This document shows, one piece after another, positions 33,161 through 44,753 of a stretch of DNA of 64,000 bases (positions are counted from its first letter, which is position 1; each line of letters starts with the position of its first letter). The notes under the pieces were generated by a model. It was not told the DNA's origin. It did no database searches and was given only the letters and a program-made list of their open reading frames with translations. Origin of the DNA: Athripsodes cinereus (taxonomy: Eukaryota; Arthropoda; Insecta; Trichoptera; Leptoceridae). A program made the translations under genes and the position numbers. The stretch is taken from contig OX388315.1 in the NCBI GenBank assembly GCA_947579605.1, positions 806,001-870,000 of the forward strand. Direction: 5' to 3'.

Positions 33161-33793
33161 ACCAAGAACCGTCGGTCGATAAATTAAACTTTAGATTGTT
33201 AAATTTCTCGAGAAAGGAATTAATCTGAAATGTATAACTTGAAAAGAATATCCTAAGCTTAATTCTGAACACTTTTAAAAACTTTAATATTTCATGATAC
33301 GGGTACCATTAGGAATCTACTAAATACATAAGAAATATCATAATATAATATTTAAGCACTTGAATATATTATGTAAATAAAGTAAATAACAGATGAAAGT
33401 TTTGGGATATTTCCAAGAAAGCTTTGAGTTGTAAAAGTTTTGTTAATAATATGTATAAATACTTGTATGAAGTTAAACTTGAATTACAAAATGTATTTCG
33501 ATCTTACTTTATTTTTATTCATCATTCTGCACGGCTAGAAATTTTTTATTTATTAAAAAATATTAAAAATAATAATCCTACCTATGATGATTAAAAAACA
33601 ATTTAAGTCTTTTAACAACTCCAAAGAATAAAAAATAGATGTGACGTATATAATTTTAACCGCAGTAATTCAATGTAAAAAACAAAAATAATAATAAATT
33701 GTAAATTATTATTCAAAAATAAATTTAAAGCAAATTATGAATATTTGTAAATATTTTAAAAATGTAGAGAAATAATAAAATAAAAAAAATATA
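33161..33793. other. No gene seen
   Basis: Very AT-rich, with A and AAT runs after 33540. Confidence 0.45.
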
Positions 33794-34134
33794 ACTATAA
33801 ATTTTATTTTGAATGTTTTTTAAGTATTCTACATGCAATGCACATCCGTTACTTGATTATTAAAATCACGATCGATTTCGGTAAACCTATACCATTGACG
33901 AGCGATATAATACTGACTAATATTTTTGTTAAAACATCTACAAAAACAAAATAATTGAAAACAATAGCTGCACCTGTTAAGGATTAGGCATTGTAAACAT
34001 TGTGAGAAGAAATCGATCGCGATTTTAATAATCAAGTAACGGATGTTGTAGAATACTTAAAAAAACATTCAAAATGTCTCGTAACTGTTACATAGTTAAT
34101 CCTTCTAAAATAACTGATACTATAAATTTTATTT
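33794..34134. mobile_element. Foldback element flanked by 16-bp direct repeats
   Basis: Inverted arms at about 33807-33879 and 34009-34074 pair through TTTGAATG, TAAGTATTCTAC, CATCCGTTACTTGATTATTAAAATC and CGATCGATTTC, with a short insertion in the left arm. Identical 16-bp copies of ACTATAAATTTTATTT lie outside at 33794-33809 and 34119-34134. Long inverted arms suggest a MITE; a 16-bp duplication would suit retroposition better, so the class is open. Confidence 0.7.
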
Positions 34135-34139
34135 CCTGA

Positions 34140-35630
34140 AAACCGTTTTTTTTCTGAATGAGATTAATTTTTACAGCGAATCAGATTTTGATAGAAGGTG
34201 AAATAATTTATAAACCTTTATCATAATAATCTCTAGAATGCTGATTCGATTCGAAGTTTTTAAATTACATTTTAAATTAAAGTTCTTCTTCAGACCCTTT
34301 CTGCGATCTTGTGGGGTGAAATTGAAGTTGTTCTTCTATGTCATCATAGGAAATCGAAACTGGAAGTAGTTAAATCAGTACCATTTTAACACAAGTAATT
34401 TTTTTATTTCTTCTTCTTCACCTTATAATTATATATTATTATGACAATTTATAAAGTGATGTTTAGTGATAATATGACTACAAGGGCGCTTTACAACAAC
34501 TATTTTTGTTGCGTGCTCCCATGTGGAAAAGTGGTCATTTCACAATTTTTGCAGTAGAAATATAGTATGGGTCAAAGTAGGTGATTTTGTAGAGTCCATA
34601 AATTGAAAGACGAAAGGAAAAGAAAAAAACTGAAGACATTACATCTTTTCTATTTAACCTACAAAAGGCATAAAGTAATGTAATAAATTTAAAAAAAGAA
34701 AAAATCCAAGGACTTAAGGACCTCTTTTTTTGTTTTTGTCGTAATTTTTTCAACTCCATTCTTTAAAAAAAAATGTTTTATGAAGTCCTTTGTCTTCTTA
34801 AGTAATTTTTTAACAAAGCTCTATTACCCACCACCGTGTTGTCTCATTTTTAATTAGGAAAGGGGTTGTGAAAAAAAGCCTCAGTAAATATGCAGCGTTT
34901 TGCTTAAATGGAATGACAGATTGTTTTAGTTTATGAATATTTTATCTTAATTGAAAATGATGTTAAGTCGTCAAGGATAAGGATTTAAATTTTCACTGTA
35001 TAATAAAGAATCCTTTTTTTCTGATAATTGAATACTAATTGGAAAAGTTTTTAATACCTGTATTTAAAATAAATTGCCTATCTACTTCTATCATATTTAA
35101 AGTGTGTGAAAAAATCTTCTTGAGATATAAATCAAAGATAATATTTTTCTTCCACTTACTACATATCTGGCAGCTAGTGGAGTACATGTAACTATGTTCA
35201 TGTTAATTGTTAGTTTATATAACAAAGAAGTAAATGGTTTTAGTTTTTCTACTTCTTAATTATTGAGTAACCTGAAAGTCTCAATTTGACATTGGTTGAA
35301 CATTAGGTACAAAAAAGTAATAAAATAAACCATTTCTATTTTTTTAAATAAATTTTACAAAGTCTGAGCTACCCCACGTAGAAGACACTGAACAGATTAA
35401 AGGTTGTGGTAACTAGATGAGAGAGTAACTAGCTTTTTGGATGGGGAGGACACGAGTTGCGACTTCGAGGAGGTGCAAAGCGATTCATGTCCATACCACA
35501 ACATCCAAAATCTTTCTAAATGAACTTATTTTGAACTTTCCCTCATTGTGTGCGCAGGTGTTTGCCTGTTTGTAGGTATATTTATTTAACTTTTTATGTA
35601 TGTATATATTATTTTCTTTATTTTCTTTTT
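34140..35630. other. No gene seen
   Basis: AT-rich sequence without recognisable coding or repeat structure; 35350-35510 is somewhat GC-richer and may be the end of the LINE whose 3' UTR follows. Confidence 0.4.
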
Positions 35631-35639
35631 TTTATGATT

Positions 35640-35778
35640 TTTGGGTTAGTTGGAAGATATCGCTTGCACGCGATAAACTCTCCCATTGTGCATGATAATT
35701 ATTTGTATTTATAATCTGTTTATATGTATGTTTTTTTAAGGCACAATAAAGTTTATTATTATTATTATTATTATTATT
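35640..35778 (+). mobile_element. LINE 3' UTR with (TTA)n tail
   Basis: GTTAGTTGGAAGATATCGC, GCGATAAACTC, CATTGTGCA and CAATAAAGTTTATTATTATT in order. A close relative lies at 45900-46035 inside an intron, and a weaker one at 53522-53590. The AATAAA signal just before the tail fits a LINE 3' end. Confidence 0.65.
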
Positions 35779-35779
35779 T

Positions 35780-36420
35780 TCTTCTTTTTTGAGTCTTGGT
35801 TAGGTGCCAAGAATTTGACCCAAATAGGAGGATTGGGGAAACATAAACATTATATATTTATTTCCAAAAAATAATCAGGTGATTGAAAATGAGAACATTT
35901 ACATAAAGGAAATAATATTTTTGTCTTTTTATTTCTATTTTGTACTCCATTATTAAGATACAGTGTAGTATATACATAAAATATATTTACATTACAAACA
36001 TTTGTCTTTTTCACCCGTACAATCTCCACCCAGGAAATGAACTTTGGTGTTTTATTCACCTTCTTTTTATTCACTATTCCAAGTCAACGAGTAATAAAAT
36101 ATTTTACTCCCCCAATAGTCATGAATTACAACGAACAAACAAAAAAAGTGACGCTAGTAAAAAATAAAGCAAAATGTATGAATATTTTATTACAAACTTT
36201 TACCCTGGCATCGCTCGGAGAATCAAGAAAATACAACTAACTACTCACTGCTAACCTTCATCTTTCCAATGCTGGAAACAGGCTTCATCAAAAATTTTCA
36301 ACCATTTAAGAATTAGACATGAACCAATACGTAGTTTTAATTACTAGGTTAAAAAAAATCCAATACATCCCTTATCTATCTACTTTTAATACTAGACTAC
36401 ACCCACCTCCATATATCCCA
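35780..36420. other. No gene seen
   Basis: AT-rich; frames at 35850-36240 overlap on both strands and show no motif. Confidence 0.4.
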
Positions 36421-36489
36421 GAGATAATATTATATTGAGACTGGGCCTACCCAGTATAAAAATCTTGGATAAGCCACAGCTCTCTATAC

Positions 36490-36630
36490 CAGTGGCGGGA
36501 CTAGGCTTTTCACATCGGGAATGCTTTGTACAAATATACCATTTTACTCGCAAACGAGTGGACGTCCTTGAGAATAATATAATATATATATATATATCGG
36601 AGACGGGACTAGGCTTTTCATGTTGGTCTT
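36490..36630. repeat. Imperfect duplication around GGGACTAGGCTTTTCA
   Basis: The 16-mer GGGACTAGGCTTTTCA occurs at 36496 and again at 36605, separated by unrelated sequence and an (AT)n run. Nature unknown. Confidence 0.5.
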
Positions 36631-38094
36631 ACATTCGTTATAATAAAAAAAATGAAATAAATAAGAAATCCAGAATGGTTGACGTACCCCTTTGCTGAAT
36701 TTAAGATATTAAATGGTTTATATTCGATGTCTCTTAAAAGACTTAAAAACTTTAGTGGGAGATCTATTGTTTGCCAAAGACTTCATGGGTCCTTAATATA
36801 AATAAATAAAATACAAGAAGTCTGCGATACAAATAAATACTATTTTTAAGTATGTAAGTAACTTTAAAGTTAAATGTCGTAATTACTATACAATTTATTT
36901 TGTCTCGCGCATCCATCATAATATTAATCAATCCTTTATGAAGAACGTTTCAAGTCTAAAAACTATTAGCGGTTGCACATAGTATCTACCTTGAAATTAT
37001 TTTTAACTGCCTAGTACGTTACGCACGACTCACACAATCATCACACAACCAATACAAATCAAAACATACTCATATAGGTACATTATGCACCCAAACGTTC
37101 TTCGTGCAAGCTTGCTTATTTTGTCCTTAAGATTGCACACATACAACCAAACATACCCGATAATACACATGTATGGCGCGTCATTGCCTACTACGTATTC
37201 ACACTAAAATTTAAGTGTGTGTTAGTTGAGAACAGATGCTACGTATAAAGCAATAACTTACTATTCCATTAATTTAGCTATCACGGTAAATTACTGGATT
37301 TTATTAAAAAAAGTCAAAATAACGTATCGATTGTACACGCACTTCAATACAAATAGTACGCACTTTTGATAAAAACTCTAAAACTTACAAAAATTGTATA
37401 TTTGCTGCGTATATTTTTGTGAATTGTTCTCTTAGCAACGAAATGTTTGGCGGCAAATTCAAACTAGTTTTTGATGATTTCAATATTTTCTTCATAGATT
37501 CTATGGGCATGCTGTGCTTTTTTGCATGTATGGCAGGCACGCGACTGCTCTATACCTAACCATATAATAATCCATTGAATATTTTTGTAGTGAGTAGTGC
37601 CTTGACGTGAGTATCTCCTTCAAGGGACATTAAGGGTTTTGTAATTTTAGGAAGGATTTTATTAGGAGGAGTCCTTCTGGCAAACCCTGAGCCCTCCCTT
37701 GAAAAAATTCGTTTGTTTCGTTGAGTCTGGATGATATAGGAGCTCTACTCTTGAAACATCCAAGGGAAAGTGGTGTGAAAAACCCATAATGTTTAAAATA
37801 TCTACCCATTTTTTCTCTGTTAGATTCGTAAAAATATGTTTTGTTTTCATTTTCATATAAATAATTCATGGGAAGGCTACAATAATAATTCAAGTGAGAT
37901 GATAAGATATATAACGTCGTATTTTCCATCAATATTTGAAGGGAATTGAATACCAATAAAAAAACCAACAATAATATTATACCATTACATATTAACGGCT
38001 GAAACACAGAGAATCCTAATTCAGAGAAATATAATATCCACATAATATATAACTTTATACCCGAATTATGTAGGTAAGGATAAAAAATATATCT
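36631..38094. other. No gene seen; one dispersed repeat copy
   Basis: AT-rich with one copy of the GAAACATCC repeat at 37718-37792. The minus-strand frame 37630-38043 includes this repeat and has no domain. Confidence 0.4.
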
Positions 38095-38165
38095 CCCACT
38101 CTTTTCTGTAAGTTTTCGAGTGTTCTGTAAAAATGTGGGTTTTGTAATAAGACATTTAAGGGTAG
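38095..38165 (+). repeat. R1 retroposon, 5' piece
   Basis: CTCCCACTCTTTTCTGTAAG, TTTTCGAGTGTTCTGTAAAA and GGGTTTTGTAATAAGACATTT match the beginning of R1 copies at 40290 and 60450. Confidence 0.5.
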
Positions 38166-38527
38166 GGTGTAGCGCAGTAAGATTTCGTAAATGCGTTCTG
38201 AGGTGGATTTCTCCGGTTGTTTCCTAGATTCAAACTGAAATCTTACGAATAAATATCTTATAAGAATTCAGTAAGAATACTACGTATCTCCAATTCAACT
38301 CTGGAATATGTCATGTATCCTGAATTGTCATATTTTTTTTAAAAAGATATATCTGGCTCAACATTTTTTTAATATAACATTACTTTATTCAGATGAAGAA
38401 CAAATAAGATACATTTCAAGCACAATTAAATATTCCATTCAAAATGTTCATAAGTTCTCCAGACAGCATTCGCTGGTATGAAAAGAAATTGACTTAGTTA
38501 GTTTTTGTACTATTAACTATTTTATGC

Positions 38528-38675
38528 TTTTGTTATAAACTCAAATACAACCTTATACACCTTTCACGGTAAGCTAAAAGCTTGTATCGTGAAAGGGGAG
38601 TTCACCGGCACCTGGGATCTAACCACAGACCCCTGTTCACGAGGCAGTGAGTCTACCTCCAGGCTACCGACGAAC
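38528..38675 (-). repeat. tRNA-derived SINE (SINE-T)
   Basis: On the minus strand: GTTCGTCGGTAGCCTGGAGGTAG head with an A-box-like start, a B-box region (GGTTAGATCCC, altered from GGTTCGATCCC), then the body with AAGCTTTTAGCTTACCGTG and TTGTATTTGAG. It belongs to the same family as 41917 and 46048. Confidence 0.7.
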
Positions 38676-38924
38676 TCTGAAATATTTTTTAACGGTATGG
38701 AGAAAACGGTTACGTGTATTGACATTCAGCTGATTCGCTGATCCTTTGACATGCCTAATCGCTGAATTGTAGATGTTTTCTGTCTTATATGCAAAGTTAC
38801 ACGAACAGCTGCTTTTTACAGGAAACGGAAATGGGTGGGAGACCATTGTTTGCTGAGTAGGTACTTCACGGATATAAATGATTCAATTTAATTGCAGAAA
38901 AATATATTCTTAAAAATTGTTTTT

Positions 38925-39290
38925 TTTTATTTATTTATTTATTCTTTTTGCACATCATCATTACATAACAGTGTTAACAAAATAAGTTTTCTGCGTAAGT
39001 TTTCGAGTGTCCTGTAAAAGGCAGGTGTTCGAAAAAAATAAGACATTTTACATCTTAAATTCAGCGATGAGGCTTGCCACCCATCCTGAATGTCTTGATT
39101 TTATACTGGCACGAAGAGGACAGTTTGCATGTTTCTTAAGTGCAGCTGATCTGCTGGCTACCCCACTTGTGGGATATGCCGTGATGGTATAGTAGTAGTA
39201 GTAGTTAACAAAATAATATAAATCTTTAAAAATTAGGACGATGTGCAGTGGCGAGATTATCACCATAAAATAATTTCTTCCAAAAAATGT
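38925..39290 (-). mobile_element. LINE-G 3' UTR, interrupted by R1
   Basis: (TTTA)n tail at 38928-38942 then TTTTTGCACATCATCATTACATAACAGTG, continued after R1 by AATATAAATC..TTAGGACGATGTGCAGTGGCGAGATTATCACC. Together they match 15135-15290. Confidence 0.75.
38985..39204 (+). mobile_element. R1 retroposon with (TAG)n tail and 11-bp target duplication
   Basis: The 220-bp insert is bounded by identical TTAACAAAATA copies (38974-38984, 39205-39215). It starts near TTTTCTGCGTAAGTTTTCGAG and ends GCCGTGATGGTA(TAG)n. A target duplication of this size with a simple tail is typical of LINE-mobilised retroposons. It has no clear pol III A and B boxes, so it may be a LINE 3' end rather than a true SINE. 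Relatives: 1190, 4255, 38095, 40285, 49585, 51660 and 60445. Confidence 0.85.
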
Positions 39291-40280
39291 CAGGTGTAAA
39301 ATCTAAGAAAGTAATATATCCAAGGTGTTTTTATCTCAAATTCATTAGGAATATAATCATACTTAAAAAATAAGAAAGCTAACAAAATCAAATTTTATCT
39401 CTAACGTCATTATGTATTCCAAATGGACCCAAACACAATAAACGAATTCATGGTAAAATAGTCATTATGAACGTAATTGCTTTCAGTAGGTATTGAATGC
39501 CTTGGTACTTACCATGAAGGCTCATTATTACACATCGGATTATAGGCAGTCCAATTGGACTGAAGTATGCATAATTTTGCTTAAAATATGAATCATCCAA
39601 TTCTGAATCATAAAATAGTTTAGTTGCACTAACTAAGTGTAAGGAGATAGTTGAGTTAATAATATTTAGTTCAAATTCGTATTCACAGTTTTCCGTACTA
39701 AAACTAATTTAGTTAGCTAGTTCATTTTGACACCTTAGTACAACTATAAATTTCGAGAATTTTTGGATTTCGTATTCAGAACGAAATTTTAGTTGACAGC
39801 CGACGACTAAAATAAGTTGTATTTTTATTCGCGACTTTTAATGTGTGAATATTATTAGTTGCTGTCATTTTGCCGCAGAATATTGCTTTATTTTGGAAGT
39901 TTAAAGTTGTTTTTTTTTTAATTAAAAGTAAAATATGAATATTTTTAGGGTCCTCGCAACTCTTGGCATCTACAAATTGTAAAATTATACCACCACCGAC
40001 GCAAATGCGAACGTCAAAATTTACCGGCAAATCTGACATTTCACAATTTTCACACGCGACAACTATTACATTGTTGCCAGAAGTGTAAATCGGAACGTGA
40101 AAAACATTTTTTATTGCGGCATCACCGACTAATATTTGTTTGTCCCATAGATTTTACCGTTTGCCCTTGGTGGTTATCGAGTTTATAGTTCGTAACTAAC
40201 ACTGAATACGAATTTGTACTATAATGACTAATATTAGTCAACTATTATTAGTAAGTTAAATGTTTAATGGAGTTCCCGGT
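39291..40280. other. No gene seen
   Basis: AT-rich. The minus frame 39776-40039 has no motif. 39650-39790 has phrases resembling the MITE-like family at 11279 (ATTTCGTATTCAGAACGAAATTT, a local palindrome). Confidence 0.4.
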
Positions 40281-40284
40281 AAAG

Positions 40285-40505
40285 AAAAGGTCTCCCACTC
40301 TTTTTTGTAAGTTTTCGAGTGTCCTGTAAAAAACAGGAGTGTTCGTAAAAGCTCACGTATACGACAATTAACGTCCACAATTCCGCAATGAAACATGTCA
40401 CCTATCCTGAATGTTTTATTTTTCGTTGGCACAGAGAGGACCATCTGCATGTTTTTAACTTGCAGTTAGTCCGCTGGCATAGATATCCGCTGATAGTAAT
40501 GAATT
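40285..40505 (+). repeat. R1 retroposon copy
   Basis: GGTCTCCCACTCTTTTTTGTAAG, TTTTCGAGTGTCCTGTAAAA, CACCTATCCTGAATG, TTGGCACAGAGAGGACCATCTGCATG and CAGTTAGTCCGCTGGC in the R1 order; the tail is degraded. Confidence 0.65.
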
Positions 40506-40583
40506 ATGTCTCATGGAAATGTTTATTGTTTTTCTATTTGTCACAAGCCTAACTTTATACATAATAATGCTTCACCTTATGTA

Positions 40584-40640
40584 CATTTGCCTGATGATGA
40601 GAACGGAAACTTTCGAAAGCTGGCTCAAAAATCAATAATG
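40584..40640 (+). repeat. Hammerhead-like motif, single copy
   Basis: CATTTGC, CTGATGA, T, a weak hairpin (GAGAAC GGAA ACTTTC), GAAA, AGCTGGCT, C, AAAAATC. It is the degraded single-copy form of the centre of the 32975-33146 foldback. Confidence 0.6.
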
Positions 40641-40734
40641 TTAGCAGTGAATTTAATATTCATATATATTTCTTAAAGAGATATCTTTCGACTTCTAAGA
40701 GCACATTCGCACATTTATATTGTTCGCGGTGATT

Positions 40735-41045
40735 CCTCTGGTTGTCTCGGTTGCTTCACTGTATTTATAATATTATATTTCATATAAAAATCATCGACGT
40801 GAATGCTGGCCTAAAACTTTTACACTTAGCCCAGCATTCGATTCCACCTATTCATCATACTGTTCTGCCAATGTTATATTATTTGTTTTATTTAGATAAA
40901 TTGACGAAATGCTGTTCGGAGCCATTTACACTCTGAAAAATTGTATGCTTTTGATATGTACATGTACTAATTGTTATTTTGACTGACAATTCCAAGTGTC
41001 CGGTTGGACCTAGGGATGATAAACAAATAAATAAATAAATAAAAA
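40735..41045 (+). mobile_element. Putative LINE 3' end with (AAAT)n tail (LINE-H)
   Basis: A short open frame (40742-40936) is followed by about 80 bp and a tail of AAAT units at 41023-41044. The arrangement fits a non-LTR 3' end, but the frame shows no diagnostic motif. Confidence 0.35.
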
Positions 41046-41885
41046 GATCATAACCGATTGCGCATATTTGCCTATAATTCGGCCTATATCCATCGTATTT
41101 TTAATCGAATAATTCGAATAAAATTCGCCAGTAGAAGATTTCATTTTCCTTCACAGCATTTTGATTTAATCGTATAGTTTAATTAGATGGAAATTCTAAT
41201 AAAGATTTAAAAGTTCGATAAACCAAAAAGCGTAATCGTAATATCAGAAAATGTTAATGCCTAAGTTTTTTGCTAAGCATGTTTTTGATATGAGATGACA
41301 AAGAAAAATTACAAAACTTTCCACAAAAATTGGTAATTATAATTATAACAACATGAGCTTTTTTTGTAAGCTTTTTTAATGTCTAATTTGTTATGCTGAG
41401 TTTGTTGGCTCTTGAACAGCTTTTTAATTATTTTCAACTAATCAATACAAAAGCTTTACATATTACATAGCAACTGGTATTATTAAGGTGCGTTTTCACT
41501 TTGCTTCGAGACGTGAACTAACAAAATCACCATTTTCGTTACTTATGTAATTTTTTATCTTTGGACTTGTATTATGTCGATCAATATTAAAAAATGTTGC
41601 AAAATAAAATTGCGGGACGTGTCAACTGGATATTTATTTTGTTTATATATGACTTAAAAGTTTCATGTACAAGAGTTGATAATGTTTGCAAGCAATGGGA
41701 CAGAATTAAATTCGTTTTATTTGGACCATAAAATAGTTTTTAAGACATCTAAATTTATCCAGATCTTGTTCCCAAAGGGCTCAAGTCACTCGATAACGGG
41801 TGGATAGCCGAGAAAAAAAACAAAAAAATTGTCCAGCAATAGAGAGAAGAAGGGTGAAATAAATACGTTGGTAAATGTATTATTT
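41046..41885. other. No gene seen; one inverted relative elsewhere
   Basis: ATCTTGTTCCCAAAGGGCTCAAGTCACTCGATAACGGGTGGATAG at 41763-41807 matches 61553-61601 in inverse orientation; element class unknown. Confidence 0.4.
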
Positions 41886-41916
41886 TGATTTTTTTTTTTT
41901 TTTTTTTCTTTTTTTT

Positions 41917-42085
41917 TTTTAAAAGATATATGTGGGTTTTGTTATAAACCCAAATACAACCTTATACACCTTTCACAGTAAGCTAAAAGCTTGTGTCGTG
42001 AAAGGGGAGTTTGCCGGCACCTGGGATCGAACCCCGGACCCCTTGTTCACGAGGCCGAGACTCTGCCTCCAGGCTACCGACGAAC
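41917..42085 (-). repeat. tRNA-derived SINE (SINE-T), well preserved
   Basis: The best copy. Minus strand: GTTCGTCGGTAGCCTGGAGG, GGCCTCGTGAACAAGGGGTCC, a B-box GGTTCGATCCC, then GCCGGCAAACTCCCCTTTCACG, AAGCTTTTAGCTTACTGTG and GTTTATAACAAAACCC, ending in a long A-rich tail (T tract at 41887-41920 on plus). The tRNA-like head and internal pol III B box define a SINE. Confidence 0.8.
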
Positions 42086-42505
42086 ACATTTGGGTTATAC
42101 ATTTGAATAAGTCCATATATTCGTAACTATTGACACCCTGCAATTATAATGTAGTATGCTTTCACCTTTAGATACGATAAAATAATTTACAATTTATAAA
42201 CCAATGAGAACAAGCGGAGAGAAAATTAATAATTTAGTATATCAAATTTATAAAATTAAATTAATAATTAAGTACCTACATAGGTATTACAGTTTCACCG
42301 CAAGTTTTTTTACAACGTTTAGTTTTAATTGAAATACAAAGGTTTCAGGTACAAAAGTGATTAAGTACTTAAAGCTTGTATTACGGTTACCGACTTGAAT
42401 CTTTAAATTATTCTAGGAAATTGATTTTTTTTTATGTAATCACCAATAGTATATTTTATTGAAGTAATAACTTTTTATGCAGCAAGTGGGTGCTTAATAA
42501 TTCTC
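42086..42505. other. No gene seen
   Basis: AT-rich intergenic sequence. Confidence 0.4.
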
Positions 42506-42509
42506 CTTA

Positions 42510-42726
42510 TTATTTTTGTTCTTCTATCAGTGCCGTTTCAGGTCCCCCCGACGTTGGCGATCACTCTGGAGAATGCTTCTGTGTCCCGCGCTGTGCGGAC
42601 CAGCTCTACCATAGTTATTCCGGTCCATCGCCATATTTTACGCAGCCACGACATCTGCCTTCTTCCTACTTCACGACGTACCTCTATCTTGTCCTCAACT
42701 GCAAAAACCTTATTATTAAGTCGCAT
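42510..42726 (-). pseudogene. LINE-D carboxy end (non-LTR retrotransposon)
   Basis: The minus-strand frame 42538-42726 encodes VEDKIEVRREVGRRQMSWLRKI, WTGITMVELVRTARD and SRVIANVGG, the conserved end of an insect LINE polyprotein (a GRRR.SWL..I block followed by TG). GC content is higher than its surroundings. The rest of the protein is missing. Confidence 0.7.
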
Positions 42727-42829
42727 AAAACAATAGGTACTTTTTGGAAAACGTAATATGTTTGGAATTATTTGATTCTCAATCTATGTGATGATTTAAA
42801 ATGGTTTAAAGAAATAACACAAAAGGTTG

Positions 42830-42970
42830 CCAGTGTGGCGCAGAACTAACTCTCTCGCCATTGAGTCACGAGGTCTCGAGTTCGATTCCCGGCCAGGGCA
42901 AAATAAAACAAAATTTCCCTTTTCAAAAGTCTGGGTGTAGCATTATACTATATGTGTTTGGTGTATTGTG
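42830..42970 (+). repeat. tRNA-like SINE or tRNA relic
   Basis: TGCCAGTGTGGCGCAG... with A-box-like start and a B box GAGTTCGATTCCC, followed by CCGGCCAGGGCA. TGCC and GGGCA could pair as an acceptor stem, but the interior does not fold as a proper anticodon arm, so it is not called as a tRNA gene. The downstream A-rich and unrelated body suits a SINE. Confidence 0.55.
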
Positions 42971-43191
42971 TATGTGTATCGCGTTAGTACCTATAATATA
43001 AGATTCATATCTGAGTTTGGGACAAGCTTGATCTGTGTAAGTTGTCCATATGTGCGTTATGTAATTTTATATAAAATGCATGATTTTTCATCCCGCTATA
43101 CCATTCTATCCCACGTGGTTCTCGAGACTCCGTGTTTTTATTTACCCATTCTTGCAGCCAAATATCATTAATTTAAATGAAAAAAAAAACT

Positions 43192-43275
43192 AAACAGGTC
43201 ACCTGGTGCAATGGCTATCATCGTGGACCTGAGTTCGATTCTCGGCTGAATCGCTAAGTTTTCGAATCCAGGCAA
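43192..43275 (+). repeat. Second tRNA-like fragment, degraded
   Basis: GTCACCTGGTGCAATGGCTATCATCG then GAGTTCGATTCTCGGC, resembling an A box and B box about 40 nt apart. Similar in kind, not in sequence, to 42830. Confidence 0.45.
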
Positions 43276-43840
43276 AGAATAAAAAAATGTAGGTATTGGC
43301 TATGCAAAAATTAAAAAAGATAAACTTCATACGCAAAACGAAAAATTAATCGATAATGTTTTAATAAGTCTAATCAAAAGATGAAAGGCAATCAAATATC
43401 TCATTAAGAAAAATTCTTCGAATTTATTTTCACCGAGAGACGGAGGAAAAGATGAAAATTTCATAATGTTCAATATTCTTGAATTCACTGAATTAAATAT
43501 CACTAAAGTGTCACCTTTTAATTAAAGAATCTTTTATTTAATTAGAAAGTTTTCTAATAAACGAGGCTGAGAGTCAAAAATCAATCGACTCAAAAGATCT
43601 CATTAGCATTCATTATAATTTGAACAAGGGACAAAATAGATCAATCACAGAAAGGAAATCATTTTATAACGACCAATCTTCTATTTTTTTTTCAGTACTA
43701 AATAAATCAGATCATTTTCTTAGAAAGAGTAATTTAGATGTTTAATATTGGTATTAAATTTTGATTCGAATACTCAGGTAAGTAGATGAAAATAAAAAAT
43801 TTGAAAATGGACAATGAATTTTATTATTAAATTTGATCTT
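43276..43840. other. No gene seen
   Basis: AT-rich intergenic sequence. Confidence 0.4.
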
Positions 43841-43844
43841 TTTT

Positions 43845-44020
43845 TATGTTCTGGACAGCACGAAACAGCTCCTCCACACCTCTCATCCAAGTCCACTCCC
43901 AAATGTTTTGAAATCAGGAAAGCCACTTTCTTCCAACCCCTCTACGGCCCTCAATCTTCCCTTCTATGACCAGTTAAGAATGGCATATTTTTCTCCTCTC
44001 ATTATGTGACCAAAAAATGA
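43845..44020 (-). pseudogene. LINE carboxy-end relic with frameshift
   Basis: Minus strand encodes HIMRGEKYAILNW (stop) KGRLRAVEGLEE and, one frame over, KVAFLISKHLGVDLDERCG. The H.MRGEKY block is typical of the end of R1/Jockey-like LINE proteins. Stop and frameshift mark it dead. Confidence 0.65.
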
Positions 44021-44319
44021 AGTTTTACGGAGCTTGATTATTCAATATTAACAGACTAATTCTATTCATACGATAAAATTTAAAAAAAAATTGATTCAAG
44101 GTTCTTCATATTGATTGATAACACATAATAAGTACGTTCACATTATAATTTGATAGTAGGTATTTATTTTATTACACCCATCAAGAATTTTATTACCCAA
44201 CTTTTATAGGTGGAATTGCAATCAATTGAATTTTTCATGACTTCTAGGTACATTACCCATATAATGTGTGTGTGTGTCTGTTATATTATAAATATCACGT
44301 TCTTGTACTTAGTGTTCCC

Positions 44320-44640
44320 AATCTACGTACTGTTACGTAGTTTTGGTCCTATAAGGTAATCTACGTGCTTTTGTTCGAAATCTACGCAACTTTGCTCTTA
44401 TCTTTGTTCTTTTGTTCCAAATCTACTTATTTTCGCTTCATTCTGAAATCTACGACTTCTAGTTTCCGAATTCACCATAAAATTGATTTCTTAATAAATC
44501 TGAGAATTTTGCAAAATATTTCAAATTTCTACACCATTTTGGAAATTAAGTGACGAAAGGCCTCACTTTTCCAAAACGAGATAATATTTTTTTTCCCTAA
44601 ATCTACGATTTTTTTTCTGAGCTACATTTTTTCGAAATCC
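44320..44640. other. Upstream region of the receptor gene with recurring AATCTACG
   Basis: AATCTACG or close variants occur at roughly 44321, 44360, 44382, 44418, 44448 and 44600, spaced 20-150 bp. No TATA box can be named with confidence. The stretch may be a decayed tandem repeat or a regulatory cluster. Confidence 0.35.
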
Positions 44641-44753
44641 AAGTTGGCAACAATGCTTGTACTACACATATTGATACATGGACTCATTCTTGATCTGGCA
44701 GTATTCTCAAAAGCACCAAATACGAACAGTCGATATAATATAAAATTTCAATC

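Noticed and set aside
42833..42900. tRNA gene
   Set aside because: B box and a partial acceptor pairing are present, but no acceptable anticodon arm can be drawn; a tRNA-derived SINE is the better reading.
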